Shown here: in pieces, positions 35,768-45,433 of the stretch
How positions within the stretch are numbered: the first letter of the stretch is position 1
Layout: each line of letters begins with the position of its first letter
Made by a program: the position numbers and the translations under genes
Notes under the pieces: model-generated
Told to the model about the DNA's origin: nothing
The model's database searches: none
The model's input: only the letters and a program-made list of their open reading frames with translations
Assembly (NCBI RefSeq): GCF_000020585.3
Contig: NC_011138.3
Coordinates: forward strand, 1,120,137-1,184,136
Source: Alteromonas mediterranea DE
GTDB taxonomy: Bacteria > Pseudomonadota > Gammaproteobacteria > Enterobacterales > Alteromonadaceae
DNA: 64,000 nucleotides
Direction: 5' to 3'

Positions 35768-36718
35768 ATGGAATCACTTAGCACAAAAAGTCAGCTTGAT
35801 ATGGCACGCAATGTCCACGATATGGGCAGCATTAATAAAATGCGCGAAGCTATCGCATCAGGTGACGAGACAGTATTGCAAGAGGCTGCCCAGCAGTTTG
35901 AAGCGATTTTTGTGCAAATGATGTTGAAGTCTATGCGTAAAGCGCAAGATGCCCTTGCTGATGAAGATAGCCCGTTTAATTCTCAGCAAGTTAAGTTTTA
36001 TCGTGATATGCATGACCAACAATTAGCGACAGACCTTACCTCAGGTGGGGGATTAGGTCTCGCTGATGTCATTGTTAAACAGCTAGGTCAGACCGAGGAT
36101 AGCTATACGCCTGCCAGTGTAATCAGAAGTGACGGCGACTTATCATCACTTAACAGAAACCGTGTGTACAACGTAGCTGAGGCGCAGGATATTGCCCTTT
36201 CTTCACAGTCTATTCGTAGCCAGTCAGCACAAAAAGATGCCATGTTCGAAAGTCCCGAGCAGTTTGTAGAGAGCCTAATGCCAATAGCTGAGAAAGTGGC
36301 AGAAAAATACGGAATGGATCCTAAAGCAATAATTTCCCAAGCCGCGGTTGAAACCGGGTGGGGCAAATTTGTTATCCATAAAGCGGATGGGGAAAGCTCG
36401 CACAACTTATTTGGCATCAAAGCAAATAAGGGATGGCAAGGAGAGCAGGCTGTAGTCGACACGTTGGAATTTAACAATGGACTACCGCAAAAACAAAAGG
36501 CTGCTTTTAGGTCCTACTCGTCAGTAGAAGACGCAATGGAAGACTATGGACGCTTTATCACATCACAGCCTCGCTACAGCCATGCTGTCGAGAATGCTTC
36601 TGACGCAGCGCGTTACACCCATGCGCTTCAGGAAGCGGGCTACGCTACAGACCCTGAATACGCAAGCAAGATAATGGCAGTGTATAACAGCGACCGTCTT
36701 AGCGCGTTAATGCCATAG
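35768..36718 (+). CDS. flgJ: Flagellar rod-cap and muramidase FlgJ
   Basis: FlgJ caps the growing rod and opens peptidoglycan for it. The 316-residue protein has the N-terminal rod-binding domain (AQQFEAIFVQMMLKSMRKA, DQQLATDLTSGGGLGLADVIV). The C-terminal GH73 glucosaminidase domain has the catalytic Glu in ISQAAVETGWGKF. It is the dual-domain form typical of gammaproteobacteria. Confidence 0.95.
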   Translation: MESLSTKSQLDMARNVHDMGSINKMREAIASGDETVLQEAAQQFEAIFVQMMLKSMRKAQDALADEDSPFNSQQVKFYRDMHDQQLATDLTSGGGLGLADVIVKQLGQTEDSYTPASVIRSDGDLSSLNRNRVYNVAEAQDIALSSQSIRSQSAQKDAMFESPEQFVESLMPIAEKVAEKYGMDPKAIISQAAVETGWGKFVIHKADGESSHNLFGIKANKGWQGEQAVVDTLEFNNGLPQKQKAAFRSYSSVEDAMEDYGRFITSQPRYSHAVENASDAARYTHALQEAGYATDPEYASKIMAVYNSDRLSALMP

Positions 36719-36734
36719 CATTGGAGATGATATA

Positions 36735-38777
36735 GTGAGTTCTGTTGATTTATTTTCATTAGCGACCAGTGGTGTAAACGCCAGCAGTAAGCTTTTACAA
36801 ACGACCAGCAACAATATTGCCAACGTCAACACGCCAGGGTACGTTCGCGAGCGCACTGAGCTTCAAAATAGTCAGGTTTTCGGTGTAGAAATCGGCAATA
36901 CCGAACGCATCATCAACGTATTTGCACAAAACCAATTGCGCAGGGACATAACAGCGGTAGGAGAACTGGAAGCCTTTTCTAGTAAAACTACGGCAATTGA
37001 CAATCTTCTGGCCAGCGAAGCCAACTCTATTTCTCAGGGGTTAAGCGAATATTTTTCTGCCCTCCAAACTGCTGCAGATGACCCTACGAATTTGGCATCA
37101 AGAGAGCAAGTGCTTGGTAAATCAGAATCATTATTCCAAAGGGTAAAAACACTTTCTGACTTCATGATTGAAAAAGAAGAAGAGCTGAATTTAGAGTTCA
37201 CAGCACTCGTAGACAGGGCAAATACCCTTATAAGCAATATTGGTGAGTTGAATGAAGGGATAGTGATAGCAAATGGGAATAGTACAAGCGACCAACCCGG
37301 CGCCTTACTTAATGAACGAGATAAAGCTGTGGACGAATTATCGTCTATTATGGGTATAAACGTAAAAGAGAGCAAAACGCAGAATGGTGCCGTCAGCATT
37401 AACTTGACTTCAGGTGAGTCATTAGTCTTAGAGAACGGAGAGTTAAACCTATTTGAAGTTAGTTCTAATGCTGATACGGCTTCCAAGCAGTTATCTCTTC
37501 AGAATGTGTTTAGTTCGGAATTTGATGAAGAAAAATCATTGCGAATTAGAGAAAGTGATTTAGGTGGCGCGCTGGGGGGATTATTTAGATACAGAGACGA
37601 GGTTCTAGGTCCCGCTATGCGTGATGTCGGCCAGCTGTCCATCGCATTTGCAGATGCGATGAATCAGCAGAATAAGCTTGGTATGGATCTAGATGGCCAA
37701 TTAGGTGGCAATATTTTTGATATTCCGTCTTTTCGCGGCCTTCCTTACGAAGATACCGATGGCGACCTAATAGTGACTGGAAGGGTAACTGAAGGCAAGG
37801 GCGCCGAGCTGACAGATGCAGACTATAAAATTAGAGTAACTGCCGTTTCGGGCGGAGTACCAACTGAGATAGAAGTTACATTTTTAAATGCTGATGGCAC
37901 CATTAAGAAAGCCAGTGATGGACAGGAAATTCCACCAGAGACAGTAACAATCAGCTCAGGCTTTAACGAACTGCCACGAGGTATTGAAGTCGATTTCTCT
38001 GGAACGGATCCTTATCAGGTAGATCATGAATTTTTGATAAAGCCAGCACAAACGCTTGCCTCCAAAATCGACTTGGCAACCTCAAGACCAGAAGATTTAG
38101 CCTTTGCAGCTCCAATTCGGGGGCAGGCTGATGCATCAAACCTTGGCGATGCAAACGTAGTTGATGTATCAGTGAATAACACTGAGGTGGGAACCTCAGC
38201 TTTTGACGGCGCAGGAGGGATACTTAACACAGCGCCCTCGCAGATTCGTTTTACCGCAGCGGATTCTTATGACGTACTTGACGGCACAGGTAATGTACTA
38301 GCCTCGGTTTCTGGCACCTCTGATTTAAAAAATCTCATAGATCAAGCCGCTATAACTCCAGCACCAGGTTATGACATAAGTTTAGATGGTGTACCAAGAG
38401 CGGGAGACACATTCACAATAGAATATAATACCGATGGCTTTAACGACAATAGCAATGCCCTTAATTTAGCAGATCTTCAAAATGAGAGTTTAGTGCAGTT
38501 AAGCAGCGAAGCTACTAACAAGCCGAGGACTTTTCAAGATGCTTATGCCTCAATGGTCGGCCGTATTGGTGGTGAGGCTTCTATGGCAAAAGTGTCGTTA
38601 GCTTCTGCAGAGGCAATGAAAGTGCAATCAGAGAACTGGTTTCAGTCTGTTTCTGGCGTAAGTTTAGATGAAGAAGCGGCGAATTTAATTAAATATCAAC
38701 AGAGCTATGCTGCCGCTGCTCGTATTCTTACCACGGCTCAAGAGCTTTTTAACACCATATTACAGTCTGCGAGGTAG
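36735..38777 (+). CDS. flgK: Hook-filament junction protein FlgK
   Basis: FlgK is the first junction protein between hook and filament. The 680-residue product has the N-terminal TTSNNIANVNTPGYVRERTEL motif and the C-terminal GVSLDEEAANLIKYQQSYAAAARILTTAQELFNTIL, both required for stacking. The central part (about 330-560) is long and acidic, making it larger than enteric FlgK. It starts with GTG 36735 behind TTGGAGATGATATA, and flgL follows after 7 bp. Confidence 0.94.
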   Translation: MSSVDLFSLATSGVNASSKLLQTTSNNIANVNTPGYVRERTELQNSQVFGVEIGNTERIINVFAQNQLRRDITAVGELEAFSSKTTAIDNLLASEANSISQGLSEYFSALQTAADDPTNLASREQVLGKSESLFQRVKTLSDFMIEKEEELNLEFTALVDRANTLISNIGELNEGIVIANGNSTSDQPGALLNERDKAVDELSSIMGINVKESKTQNGAVSINLTSGESLVLENGELNLFEVSSNADTASKQLSLQNVFSSEFDEEKSLRIRESDLGGALGGLFRYRDEVLGPAMRDVGQLSIAFADAMNQQNKLGMDLDGQLGGNIFDIPSFRGLPYEDTDGDLIVTGRVTEGKGAELTDADYKIRVTAVSGGVPTEIEVTFLNADGTIKKASDGQEIPPETVTISSGFNELPRGIEVDFSGTDPYQVDHEFLIKPAQTLASKIDLATSRPEDLAFAAPIRGQADASNLGDANVVDVSVNNTEVGTSAFDGAGGILNTAPSQIRFTAADSYDVLDGTGNVLASVSGTSDLKNLIDQAAITPAPGYDISLDGVPRAGDTFTIEYNTDGFNDNSNALNLADLQNESLVQLSSEATNKPRTFQDAYASMVGRIGGEASMAKVSLASAEAMKVQSENWFQSVSGVSLDEEAANLIKYQQSYAAAARILTTAQELFNTILQSAR

Positions 38778-38784
38778 TTAAAAA

Positions 38785-39999
38785 ATGCGTATTTCTACAA
38801 ACCAAATTTATGATCAAAACATACGCTCTATCTTGAATAATCAAAGCGATTTAGCGAACACTCAAGAACAGCTTGCGTCTGGGAAAAAACTGTTGAAGCC
38901 AAGTGATGATCCTGTTGGGGCTGCAAAGGCACTTAGGCTAACCGAGGAACTAGATAGTCTCACTCAGTATCAAAGAAATAATGACTTGGTTACTGGCTCT
39001 CTCGAGTTACAGGAGACAGTGCTCACAAACGTTACAAACTCTATCAACCGCGCTAGAACCTTAGCCATTCAAGCTGGAAATGGAGCATATTCTTCTGCAG
39101 ACAGAGCAGCAATAAGTTCTGAACTTAAACAAATCAAGTTAGAAATTTTAGATCTGATGAATACAAAAGATGCCAACGGCAATTATCTTTACTCTGGTTA
39201 TCAATCTGGTAAACAAGCTTTTGAATTTGAACCATCATCTAATGGAAATGCTGTGTCTTTTAATGGCGATCAGGGCGTAAATTTTGTGCAACTTTCTGAT
39301 AGTGCCAAAATACAGTCGACTAGTAGCGGCTTTGAAGTCTTTGAAAATGTGCAAAGCAGGTACAAATTTACTGTAGACCCTGCGTCTGTTGTTGTTCCGA
39401 CCGTGAGTGAAATAGCAAATCAAGATAACTTCGATAATTTCTTTAAGGCAAACTATGACGCTACTAATAATGATTTTCGTGTGAATTTTTTAGCGAGCGG
39501 ACAAGCAGAACTTGTCAATCAAGGAACTGGGGCGGTCTTAGATAGCGTTGATTTTTCCTTTGGTGTGCCTTTTACACTTCAAGGAATGAAATTCGAAGCT
39601 AATGCAAGCCCAGGAGATTCGTTCGATTTCTCACTCGATGCGCCGCAAAATAAAAGTATGGCACAAACATTACATGAACTTGAAACTTTGCTAAGCAACT
39701 CCTCTGCTAGTAATGATTTGTTAGAAGAGGGAATCGCTGACGCATTGATAGGGTTAGATAACGGGCTTGAAATAATTTCTCTGGAACGTGCATCAATCGG
39801 CGGAAGGTTAAATATTGCTGAGAGTATATCTAAAAGCAATTTTGACTTAGAAATAGCAGCCCAAGCTTCGCGCTCGTCCATTGAAGATGCAGATTTTGCA
39901 AAGTTATCAACCGAATTTGCCAAACAAGAGGCTGCCCTCAATGCCGCGCTCGCCACCTTCCCAAAAGTAAGTGAACTTTCGTTATTTAATTTTATTTAG
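38785..39999 (+). CDS. flgL: Hook-filament junction protein FlgL
   Basis: FlgL is the second junction protein, of flagellin type. The 404-residue product has the flagellin-like N-terminal coil (MRISTNQIYDQNIRSILNNQ, QEQLASGKKLLKPSDDPVGAAKALRL) and a C-terminal coil (ISKSNFDLEIAAQASRSSIEDADFAKLSTEFAKQEAAL), with a variable insert between. It ends the rod, ring and junction gene series. Confidence 0.93.
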   Translation: MRISTNQIYDQNIRSILNNQSDLANTQEQLASGKKLLKPSDDPVGAAKALRLTEELDSLTQYQRNNDLVTGSLELQETVLTNVTNSINRARTLAIQAGNGAYSSADRAAISSELKQIKLEILDLMNTKDANGNYLYSGYQSGKQAFEFEPSSNGNAVSFNGDQGVNFVQLSDSAKIQSTSSGFEVFENVQSRYKFTVDPASVVVPTVSEIANQDNFDNFFKANYDATNNDFRVNFLASGQAELVNQGTGAVLDSVDFSFGVPFTLQGMKFEANASPGDSFDFSLDAPQNKSMAQTLHELETLLSNSSASNDLLEEGIADALIGLDNGLEIISLERASIGGRLNIAESISKSNFDLEIAAQASRSSIEDADFAKLSTEFAKQEAALNAALATFPKVSELSLFNFI

Positions 40000-40528
40000 G
40001 CGCACTAAGACTTAAGAAGTGGTCAATAAATATTATTTTCGTCAATAAATTTTATCTTTATTGGCGTGCTTTAAAGTTATCCGTTCGGTATAACATCACA
40101 TCAATTTCTCCGATGCTGCCAGCTCAAGCCTATTTTGCTTCATTCAGAACAATGTTCTATTTCGACTTTCTAACATGTTGCATGTAAAAATTGTTGTCTA
40201 GCGGTAAGTTGATAAGCCTGCGAAATTAAAAATACAATTTTTGTTTTAAATAATTTTTTGCATGTCGGTATCATTGCAATGCTTTACTCATCCGGGTTTC
40301 TTTTTTTAATTTCCTATCTAATTGATTTTAATTGTTTTATTTTCTTCTTTTGTTTGCTGGAGGCCACTGTCGATAATTTATGATTGCAATGCGAAAAAGT
40401 GCTTAAGTTATTTTTTTGATTGCCGTTATAAATATTAACTGGGGCATATACCCAAACGTAAATGCTGAGATAGTGTGTAAAGGTAAATCTAAAAAACCTC
40501 GGCACACGCTTTGAAAGAGGAAAATACA
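40000..40528. other. AT-rich leader region before flagellin 1
   Basis: No gene is seen in these 529 bases. GTCAATAAAT occurs twice (40022, 40041), and CAATAAA/TTTATTG could form a weak hairpin behind flgL. A FliA-type promoter lies at 40404-40429. Confidence 0.6.
40404..40429 (+). promoter_or_regulatory. FliA-type promoter of flagellin 1
   Basis: TAAG (40404), 14 bases, then GCCGTTAT (40422-40429). The -10 is close to GCCGATAA, but the spacing is one base short of consensus. Predicted leader of about 90 bases. Confidence 0.6.
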
Positions 40529-41488
40529 ATGGCTTTAACTGTCAATACAAATATCAGTTCATTAAATGCACAACGTCAAATGATGGGTTCAAGCCTTGGA
40601 CTCGACCAAGCATTCGAGCGTTTATCGTCTGGTTTACGCATCAATAGCGCGGCAGACGATGCTGCGGGTTTGCAAATCACAGACAGATTACAATCTCAAA
40701 TTCTCGGATTAGACCAGGGTAATAGAAATGCGAACGATGGTATATCTTTAGCTCAGACCGCTGAAGGAGCGATGGAGGAGATTACATCCTCCTTCCAACG
40801 AGTGAGAACTCTTGCGGCTCAAGCAGCTAACGGCTCTAATTCTGATGTAGATAGGCTAGCCATCCAAGATGAAGTTCGAGCTTTGATGGAGGAGGTTAAT
40901 AGAATTGCGGGAGATACTACATTTGGTGGAGAAAATATCTTAGATGGTTCGTATAACGGCGTTTTTCAGGTGGGCGCAGACGCAATACAAACTATCGGCT
41001 TTGATATGAGAAATGTAGATGGAAACACCATCAGCGCCACCGGTGGCTTTACTCTTTCGGGTATTGCAAGTATCGCAAGCGCTATCGGAAGTGATGGATT
41101 ATCAGTACTAGCTGCAGAAGTAAGTGAAGCTGGGGGAACTGAACAGGCTAGTGAGTTTTCCTTTGCCGGTGTCTTTACGGCAGGCGGTATTAGTGTATCT
41201 ACCCAAGGGAATGCACAAGGTGTTTTGGCTGGAATGGACAGCCTGATTGCAGTTGTCGACAAAAAGCGAGCAGAGCTTGGTGCTGTTCAAAATCGTTTTC
41301 AGTCAACTATCAGCAACCAAGCTAACATTTCTGAGAATTTATCAGCAGCCAAATCTCGCATAAAGGATGCTGACTTTGCAGCTGAAACCGCAAAGCTTAC
41401 TAAAAATCAAATATTGCAACAGGCTTCTCAGACAATCCTTGCGCAGGCCAATCAGCGCCCTCAAGCCGCATTGAGTCTATTACAGTAA
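40529..41488 (+). CDS. Flagellin 1
   Basis: This 319-residue filament subunit has the conserved N-terminal coils (MALTVNTNISSLNAQRQMM, FERLSSGLRINSAADDAAG) and the C-terminal ANISENLSAAKSRIKDADFAAETAKLTKNQ and QANQRPQAALSLLQ. The central surface domain is short and rich in Ser and Gly, fitting O-glycosylation by Maf enzymes. From 40913 to 41349 the DNA is identical to flagellin 2 except for one base, while the first 384 bases differ at many silent sites. ATG 40529 follows GAGGAAAATACA. Confidence 0.95.
   Translation: MALTVNTNISSLNAQRQMMGSSLGLDQAFERLSSGLRINSAADDAAGLQITDRLQSQILGLDQGNRNANDGISLAQTAEGAMEEITSSFQRVRTLAAQAANGSNSDVDRLAIQDEVRALMEEVNRIAGDTTFGGENILDGSYNGVFQVGADAIQTIGFDMRNVDGNTISATGGFTLSGIASIASAIGSDGLSVLAAEVSEAGGTEQASEFSFAGVFTAGGISVSTQGNAQGVLAGMDSLIAVVDKKRAELGAVQNRFQSTISNQANISENLSAAKSRIKDADFAAETAKLTKNQILQQASQTILAQANQRPQAALSLLQ
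40913..41349 (+). repeat. 437-bp block shared with flagellin 2 (one mismatch)
   Basis: It matches 42360-42796. The one difference is GGCGCAGAC against GGCGGAGAC (Ala against Gly). The flanking coding DNA on both sides is clearly diverged. Confidence 0.95.
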
Positions 41489-41495
41489 AAGAGAA

Positions 41496-41535
41496 AAGCG
41501 CCCTTGATTTGTAAGGGGTAGTAACAAGGGCGCTT
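41496..41535 (+). terminator. Hairpin after flagellin 1
   Basis: AAGCGCCCTTG and CAAGGGCGCTT form an 11-bp stem with an 18-base loop directly behind the stop. There is no T-run, so termination may depend on another factor, or the hairpin may protect the 3' end. Confidence 0.6.
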
Positions 41536-41574
41536 AGAATGGACAGCAAAAGTGGAGACTAAAGCTTTATCCAT

Positions 41575-41607
41575 GTATGCCAAAGCTGTGTCATAGTTTT
41601 GGCATAC
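41575..41607. other. Second stem-loop between the flagellin genes
   Basis: GTATGCCAAA and TTTGGCATAC form a perfect 10-bp stem around a 13-base loop. No function is assigned. The rest of the 41489-41975 gap holds no convincing gene; a 90-codon frame at 41577 starts within this stem and has no ribosome site. Confidence 0.5.
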
Positions 41608-41846
41608 ACAATTTTAAAAGCAGAAATGATGCCATTATTTTTGGCCAAACAATCAATGCCCTACCTAGTTCTTCGAAAAGCTCTAAAAATATACTGAAAA
41701 AGAACGTCGCTAATTTTCCGTTTTTAGACGCTTTCCGGCAATGGTTTGCCGTGTTCATGGTCTGTAAAGTGAATAGTGGCCATAAGCAAAATTATTTACT
41801 CCACAGACTCCATCCTCAAAAATCTAAATTTTTTCACCTCAAATAC

Positions 41847-41873
41847 TAAAGATAGAAGTTTTGTAGTCGATAC
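41847..41873 (+). promoter_or_regulatory. FliA promoter of flagellin 2
   Basis: TAAA (41847-41850), 15 bases, GTCGATAC (41866-41873). This is close to TAAA-N15-GCCGATAA with exact spacing, giving a leader of about 95 bases. Confidence 0.8.
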
Positions 41874-41975
41874 ATAAAATAGCGAATTCTAATTTGTATT
41901 CGTTAATACACACTTGAACACGTTACTTAGGGGTAGGTAGGTGTCTCAAGATTTCTAAAAGAAGTGGAGGCTACT

Positions 41976-42935
41976 ATGGCTTTAACCGTAAATACCAATG
42001 TGAGTTCATTGAATGCTCAGCGTCAGCTAATGAATTCCGGAAATAGTTTGGATCAAGCGTTTGAGCGTTTGTCATCAGGGCTACGTATCAATAGCGCAAA
42101 AGATGATGCTGCAGGTTTACAAATTTCAAACCGCTTAGAAGGTCAAATCAATGGTTTGAACCAAGGTAATAGAAATGCCAACGATGGCATATCTGTGGCG
42201 CAAACTGCTGAAGGTGCGCTAGAGCAGGTAACTGATTCTTTTCAGAGAGTAAGAACGCTCGCGGCACAAGCTGCGAACGGCTCAAATACTGATGCTGACA
42301 GGCTAGCTATTCAAGACGAAGTTCGAGCTTTGATGGAAGAAGTAAATCGAATTTCTGAGGATACTACATTTGGTGGAGAAAATATCTTAGATGGTTCGTA
42401 TAACGGCGTTTTTCAGGTGGGCGGAGACGCAATACAAACTATCGGCTTTGATATGAGAAATGTAGATGGAAACACCATCAGCGCCACCGGTGGCTTTACT
42501 CTTTCGGGTATTGCAAGTATCGCAAGCGCTATCGGAAGTGATGGATTATCAGTACTAGCTGCAGAAGTAAGTGAAGCTGGGGGAACTGAACAGGCTAGTG
42601 AGTTTTCCTTTGCCGGTGTCTTTACGGCAGGCGGTATTAGTGTATCTACCCAAGGGAATGCACAAGGTGTTTTGGCTGGAATGGACAGCCTGATTGCAGT
42701 TGTCGACAAAAAGCGAGCAGAGCTTGGTGCTGTTCAAAATCGTTTTCAGTCAACTATCAGCAACCAAGCTAACATTTCTGAGAATTTATCAGCAGCGCAG
42801 TCGCGAATCAAAGATGCTGACTTTGCAGCTGAAACAGCAAAGTTAACTCAAAGTCAGATATTGCAGCAGGCATCTCAAGCAATTCTTGCTCAGGCAAATC
42901 AGAGGCCGCAGGCAGCATTAAGCTTATTAGGCTAA
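41976..42935 (+). CDS. Flagellin 2
   Basis: This second 319-residue flagellin has the same domain plan: N-terminal MALTVNTNVSSLNAQRQLM and C-terminal QANQRPQAALSLLG. Its conserved ends differ from flagellin 1 at many bases, yet the central variable domain is the same DNA. It has its own FliA promoter and a strong terminator. ATG 41976 follows AGTGGAGGCTACT. The two subunits would have the same surface-exposed, glycan-bearing face. Confidence 0.95.
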   Translation: MALTVNTNVSSLNAQRQLMNSGNSLDQAFERLSSGLRINSAKDDAAGLQISNRLEGQINGLNQGNRNANDGISVAQTAEGALEQVTDSFQRVRTLAAQAANGSNTDADRLAIQDEVRALMEEVNRISEDTTFGGENILDGSYNGVFQVGGDAIQTIGFDMRNVDGNTISATGGFTLSGIASIASAIGSDGLSVLAAEVSEAGGTEQASEFSFAGVFTAGGISVSTQGNAQGVLAGMDSLIAVVDKKRAELGAVQNRFQSTISNQANISENLSAAQSRIKDADFAAETAKLTQSQILQQASQAILAQANQRPQAALSLLG

Positions 42936-42948
42936 GATTAATGCTTAA

Positions 42949-42983
42949 AAAACATGAGCGCCCTTTGAGGGCGTTTATGTTTT
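42949..42983 (+). terminator. Rho-independent terminator after flagellin 2
   Basis: AAAACAT, a CGCCCT/AGGGCG core with TTG loop, then ATGTTTT. The stem is interrupted only by a weak GAG/TTT stretch. Confidence 0.85.
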
Positions 42984-43008
42984 CTCTAAAATACATGTGA
43001 GGTGGGAT

Positions 43009-43524
43009 ATGTCTGTTAACAACCCTTTGGAATTTAGTAATTCATCCGTCTATTTAACTGACAGGGAAGTTACAAAGCGAACTTCCTTAGATGATTTTGG
43101 CTCGAAACTTGCAGAAGCAGATGGCGCGGCTGCGGTTGATAGTAATAGAAGCACAGGTAATACTGTTGTTTCTGAAAATATCGTAAAAAAAGATTTTGAC
43201 AATTCTCCGAAAAATGACGGCTCAGAAAATTCTCAGCAGGAAAGTGCTCTCGCGCTGAGTACAATTGACGACAAATTGAAGATAGTTAATGAACAGCTTT
43301 CATTTAAATCTACAAGCTTAGTTTTCGAGTTTGATGATGCTAACGACCCCCCTATCGTCAAAGTGATTGACAAAGAGAGTGGGGATGTAATAAGAGAAAT
43401 TCCACCAAAGGACTTACGGGAAATCGCTAAAGCTTTAACGGAAATAGCAGATAATATAAATGAAAACGATTTGAAGAAACCAAATAAACTGTCATCTGGC
43501 ATATTTATCGATGAGAGGTTCTAA
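43009..43524 (+). CDS. flaG: FlaG-family protein
   Basis: FlaG proteins influence filament length. The 171-residue protein has a long polar N-terminus (about 1-85) and the conserved C-terminal FlaG domain (LNFEFD-like stretch STSLVFEFDDANDPPIVKVIDKESGDVIREIPP). ATG 43009 follows GAGGTGGGAT. It precedes fliD as in Vibrio and Pseudomonas. Confidence 0.9.
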   Translation: MSVNNPLEFSNSSVYLTDREVTKRTSLDDFGSKLAEADGAAAVDSNRSTGNTVVSENIVKKDFDNSPKNDGSENSQQESALALSTIDDKLKIVNEQLSFKSTSLVFEFDDANDPPIVKVIDKESGDVIREIPPKDLREIAKALTEIADNINENDLKKPNKLSSGIFIDERF

Positions 43525-43552
43525 ATTTTATTTAAGTTGAGGAGTTTTCTTT

Positions 43553-44968
43553 ATGGCAACTATAACAAATGCTGGCGTTGGGTCGGGCTTGGACCTAGAA
43601 GCCATTATTTCTGCAACTCTACAAGCCTCCAATCAGCCAAAGCTTCAAAAGTTTGCTTCTCGAGAATCTGAGTTGGAAGTTCAGCTCACAGGTATTGGTG
43701 GAATTAAGTCAGTTATGAGCAAGCTTCAAGATGTTTTTGAAGAGCTTGCTTCCCCAGAAGAGTTCAACCAAAGAGTCGCTAGCGTTCGCCAACCTAGTAA
43801 TTCAGCAGAATTAGGTGATCTTGTTTCGGTTAGTTCAGATAAAACTGCTACTACAGGGGCATTTGAAATCAATGTATTGCAACTAGCCAAGGGCAGCCGC
43901 GCACAAACAGACGCAACAAACCCAGCAAACGCATTTAATTCGGCTGATGAAGTTGTCACAACTTCCGCTGGTATTTTAACATTTACAGCGGGTGAAAATT
44001 CATTTGATATCGACATAGAAGCTGGTTCCACATTGGAAGATATTCGCCAAGCTATTAATAGTGACTCATCATCCGGTATCTCTGCCAATATTATCAACAC
44101 AGGAACTCAGACTTTACTGGTTATAGAAGCTGCAGAAACCGGGAGTGGTAACGATTTAGTTATCACAAACAACAACGCAGAACTAGACAGACTGTCTACT
44201 GTTGCAAACGGTGGTGGAGCTGGAGGGTTGGAAATTGGTGCTGAAGACCAAGCCCAAGATGCGATAATTGAAGTTGACGGAATCCAAATTAGTAACACAA
44301 GTAACGTTTTTAGTAATGCTGTACAAGGTTTGACCATAACAGCAGAAAGACAAAGCGAAACGAACGAAACTGCAAATGTTAATGTTGCCTTTGATAGAGA
44401 AGGGGTCACTGAAAAGATTGATGAATTTATTTCTGCATTCAACAACACAATCGATATGATTGGACAACAGTCTTCTGCAGTAAGCTCTCCTCTGTTCGGA
44501 GATGCTACCGTACGCGCTATAAAAGATCAGCTAACTAACGCGCTAACTACAACGGTTGGAAACGCAGGAGACTTTGAGACCATTTTTGACATAGGTTTAT
44601 CCTTGAATGAAAACGGTAAGTTAGAAAAGGAAAACGTTGTTAGAAGTTTAAGTGAAGCATTAGACACGAACTTTTCGGATATTGGTAAGTTATTTACGAA
44701 TCCCGGAGGTATTGCTGATACTTTTGGAAGTATATTGGAAAACTATGTGGATTCGTCAGGCGTATTAAAACAGCGCCAAGATATTTTGAACCTTCAGAAA
44801 GACGACCTTGAGGATGACCGACTGGATCATCAATTTCGAATGGAGCAACTTGAATCCAGTTTGCGAAAGAAATATGCATCACTAGATACACTGATAGCTT
44901 CGATGAGAAGTTCGGGCGATTACTTAATGGGGCAATTGAGTTCCTTACCCGGTTTTACTCGAGAATAG
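43553..44968 (+). CDS. fliD: Filament cap protein FliD
   Basis: FliD is the pentameric cap that folds incoming flagellin at the filament tip. The 471-residue protein has the FliD N-terminal domain (GVGSGLDLEAIISATLQA), a middle domain with the flagellin hook-IN-like repeat, and the C-terminal coil (DDLEDDRLDHQFRMEQLESSLRKKYASLDTLIASM). It starts behind TTGAGGAGTTTTCTTT. Confidence 0.94.
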   Translation: MATITNAGVGSGLDLEAIISATLQASNQPKLQKFASRESELEVQLTGIGGIKSVMSKLQDVFEELASPEEFNQRVASVRQPSNSAELGDLVSVSSDKTATTGAFEINVLQLAKGSRAQTDATNPANAFNSADEVVTTSAGILTFTAGENSFDIDIEAGSTLEDIRQAINSDSSSGISANIINTGTQTLLVIEAAETGSGNDLVITNNNAELDRLSTVANGGGAGGLEIGAEDQAQDAIIEVDGIQISNTSNVFSNAVQGLTITAERQSETNETANVNVAFDREGVTEKIDEFISAFNNTIDMIGQQSSAVSSPLFGDATVRAIKDQLTNALTTTVGNAGDFETIFDIGLSLNENGKLEKENVVRSLSEALDTNFSDIGKLFTNPGGIADTFGSILENYVDSSGVLKQRQDILNLQKDDLEDDRLDHQFRMEQLESSLRKKYASLDTLIASMRSSGDYLMGQLSSLPGFTRE

Positions 44969-45004
44969 AGAGTACCTTGTTTTTTTGTATAAAGTGAGAT
45001 TAAT

Positions 45005-45433
45005 ATGAACGGTAAAATTAAGCATTATCAACGTGAGGCGTTGAAAACACGTCTTGCAAGCGCAGATCCTTTTGAAGTTACACAAATGCTAATGGAAGGT
45101 GCGCTGGAGTCGATGAAAATAGCGAAGATCAATATACAAAATAACGATTTAGAGAATAAGAGCAAATTTATAGCGAAGGCAACCTCAATTATTGACTCTC
45201 TCCGACTTTCTTTGAACCACAATGTTGGCGGCGAACTTTCATCTAATTTAGAATCCCTGTATGTTTACATGTCAGATTCATTGCTTGAATCAAGCATAAA
45301 TAACGACATAGCAAAAATCGAAGAAGTGGTAGAATTGCTATCTGATATTAAAGTGGCGTGGGATCAAATACCTGAGCGTGACCGTCAATCAGCCTTCAAT
45401 CAAATGCAGAATAAGACTGCTGTAAGTGGATAA
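45005..45433 (+). CDS. fliS: Flagellin export chaperone FliS
   Basis: FliS binds the flagellin C-terminus and prevents early polymerisation. The 142-residue, all-helical protein has the family pattern FEVTQMLMEGALESMKIAKINIQNNDLENKSKFIAKATSIIDSLRLSLNHNVGGE, seen here in parts. Its stop overlaps the start of the next gene by 8 bases. Confidence 0.92.
   Translation: MNGKIKHYQREALKTRLASADPFEVTQMLMEGALESMKIAKINIQNNDLENKSKFIAKATSIIDSLRLSLNHNVGGELSSNLESLYVYMSDSLLESSINNDIAKIEEVVELLSDIKVAWDQIPERDRQSAFNQMQNKTAVSG

Noticed and set aside
41577..41849. 90-codon frame between the flagellin genes
   Set aside because: No ribosome site, no recognisable family, starts inside a stem-loop and overlaps the flagellin 2 promoter.
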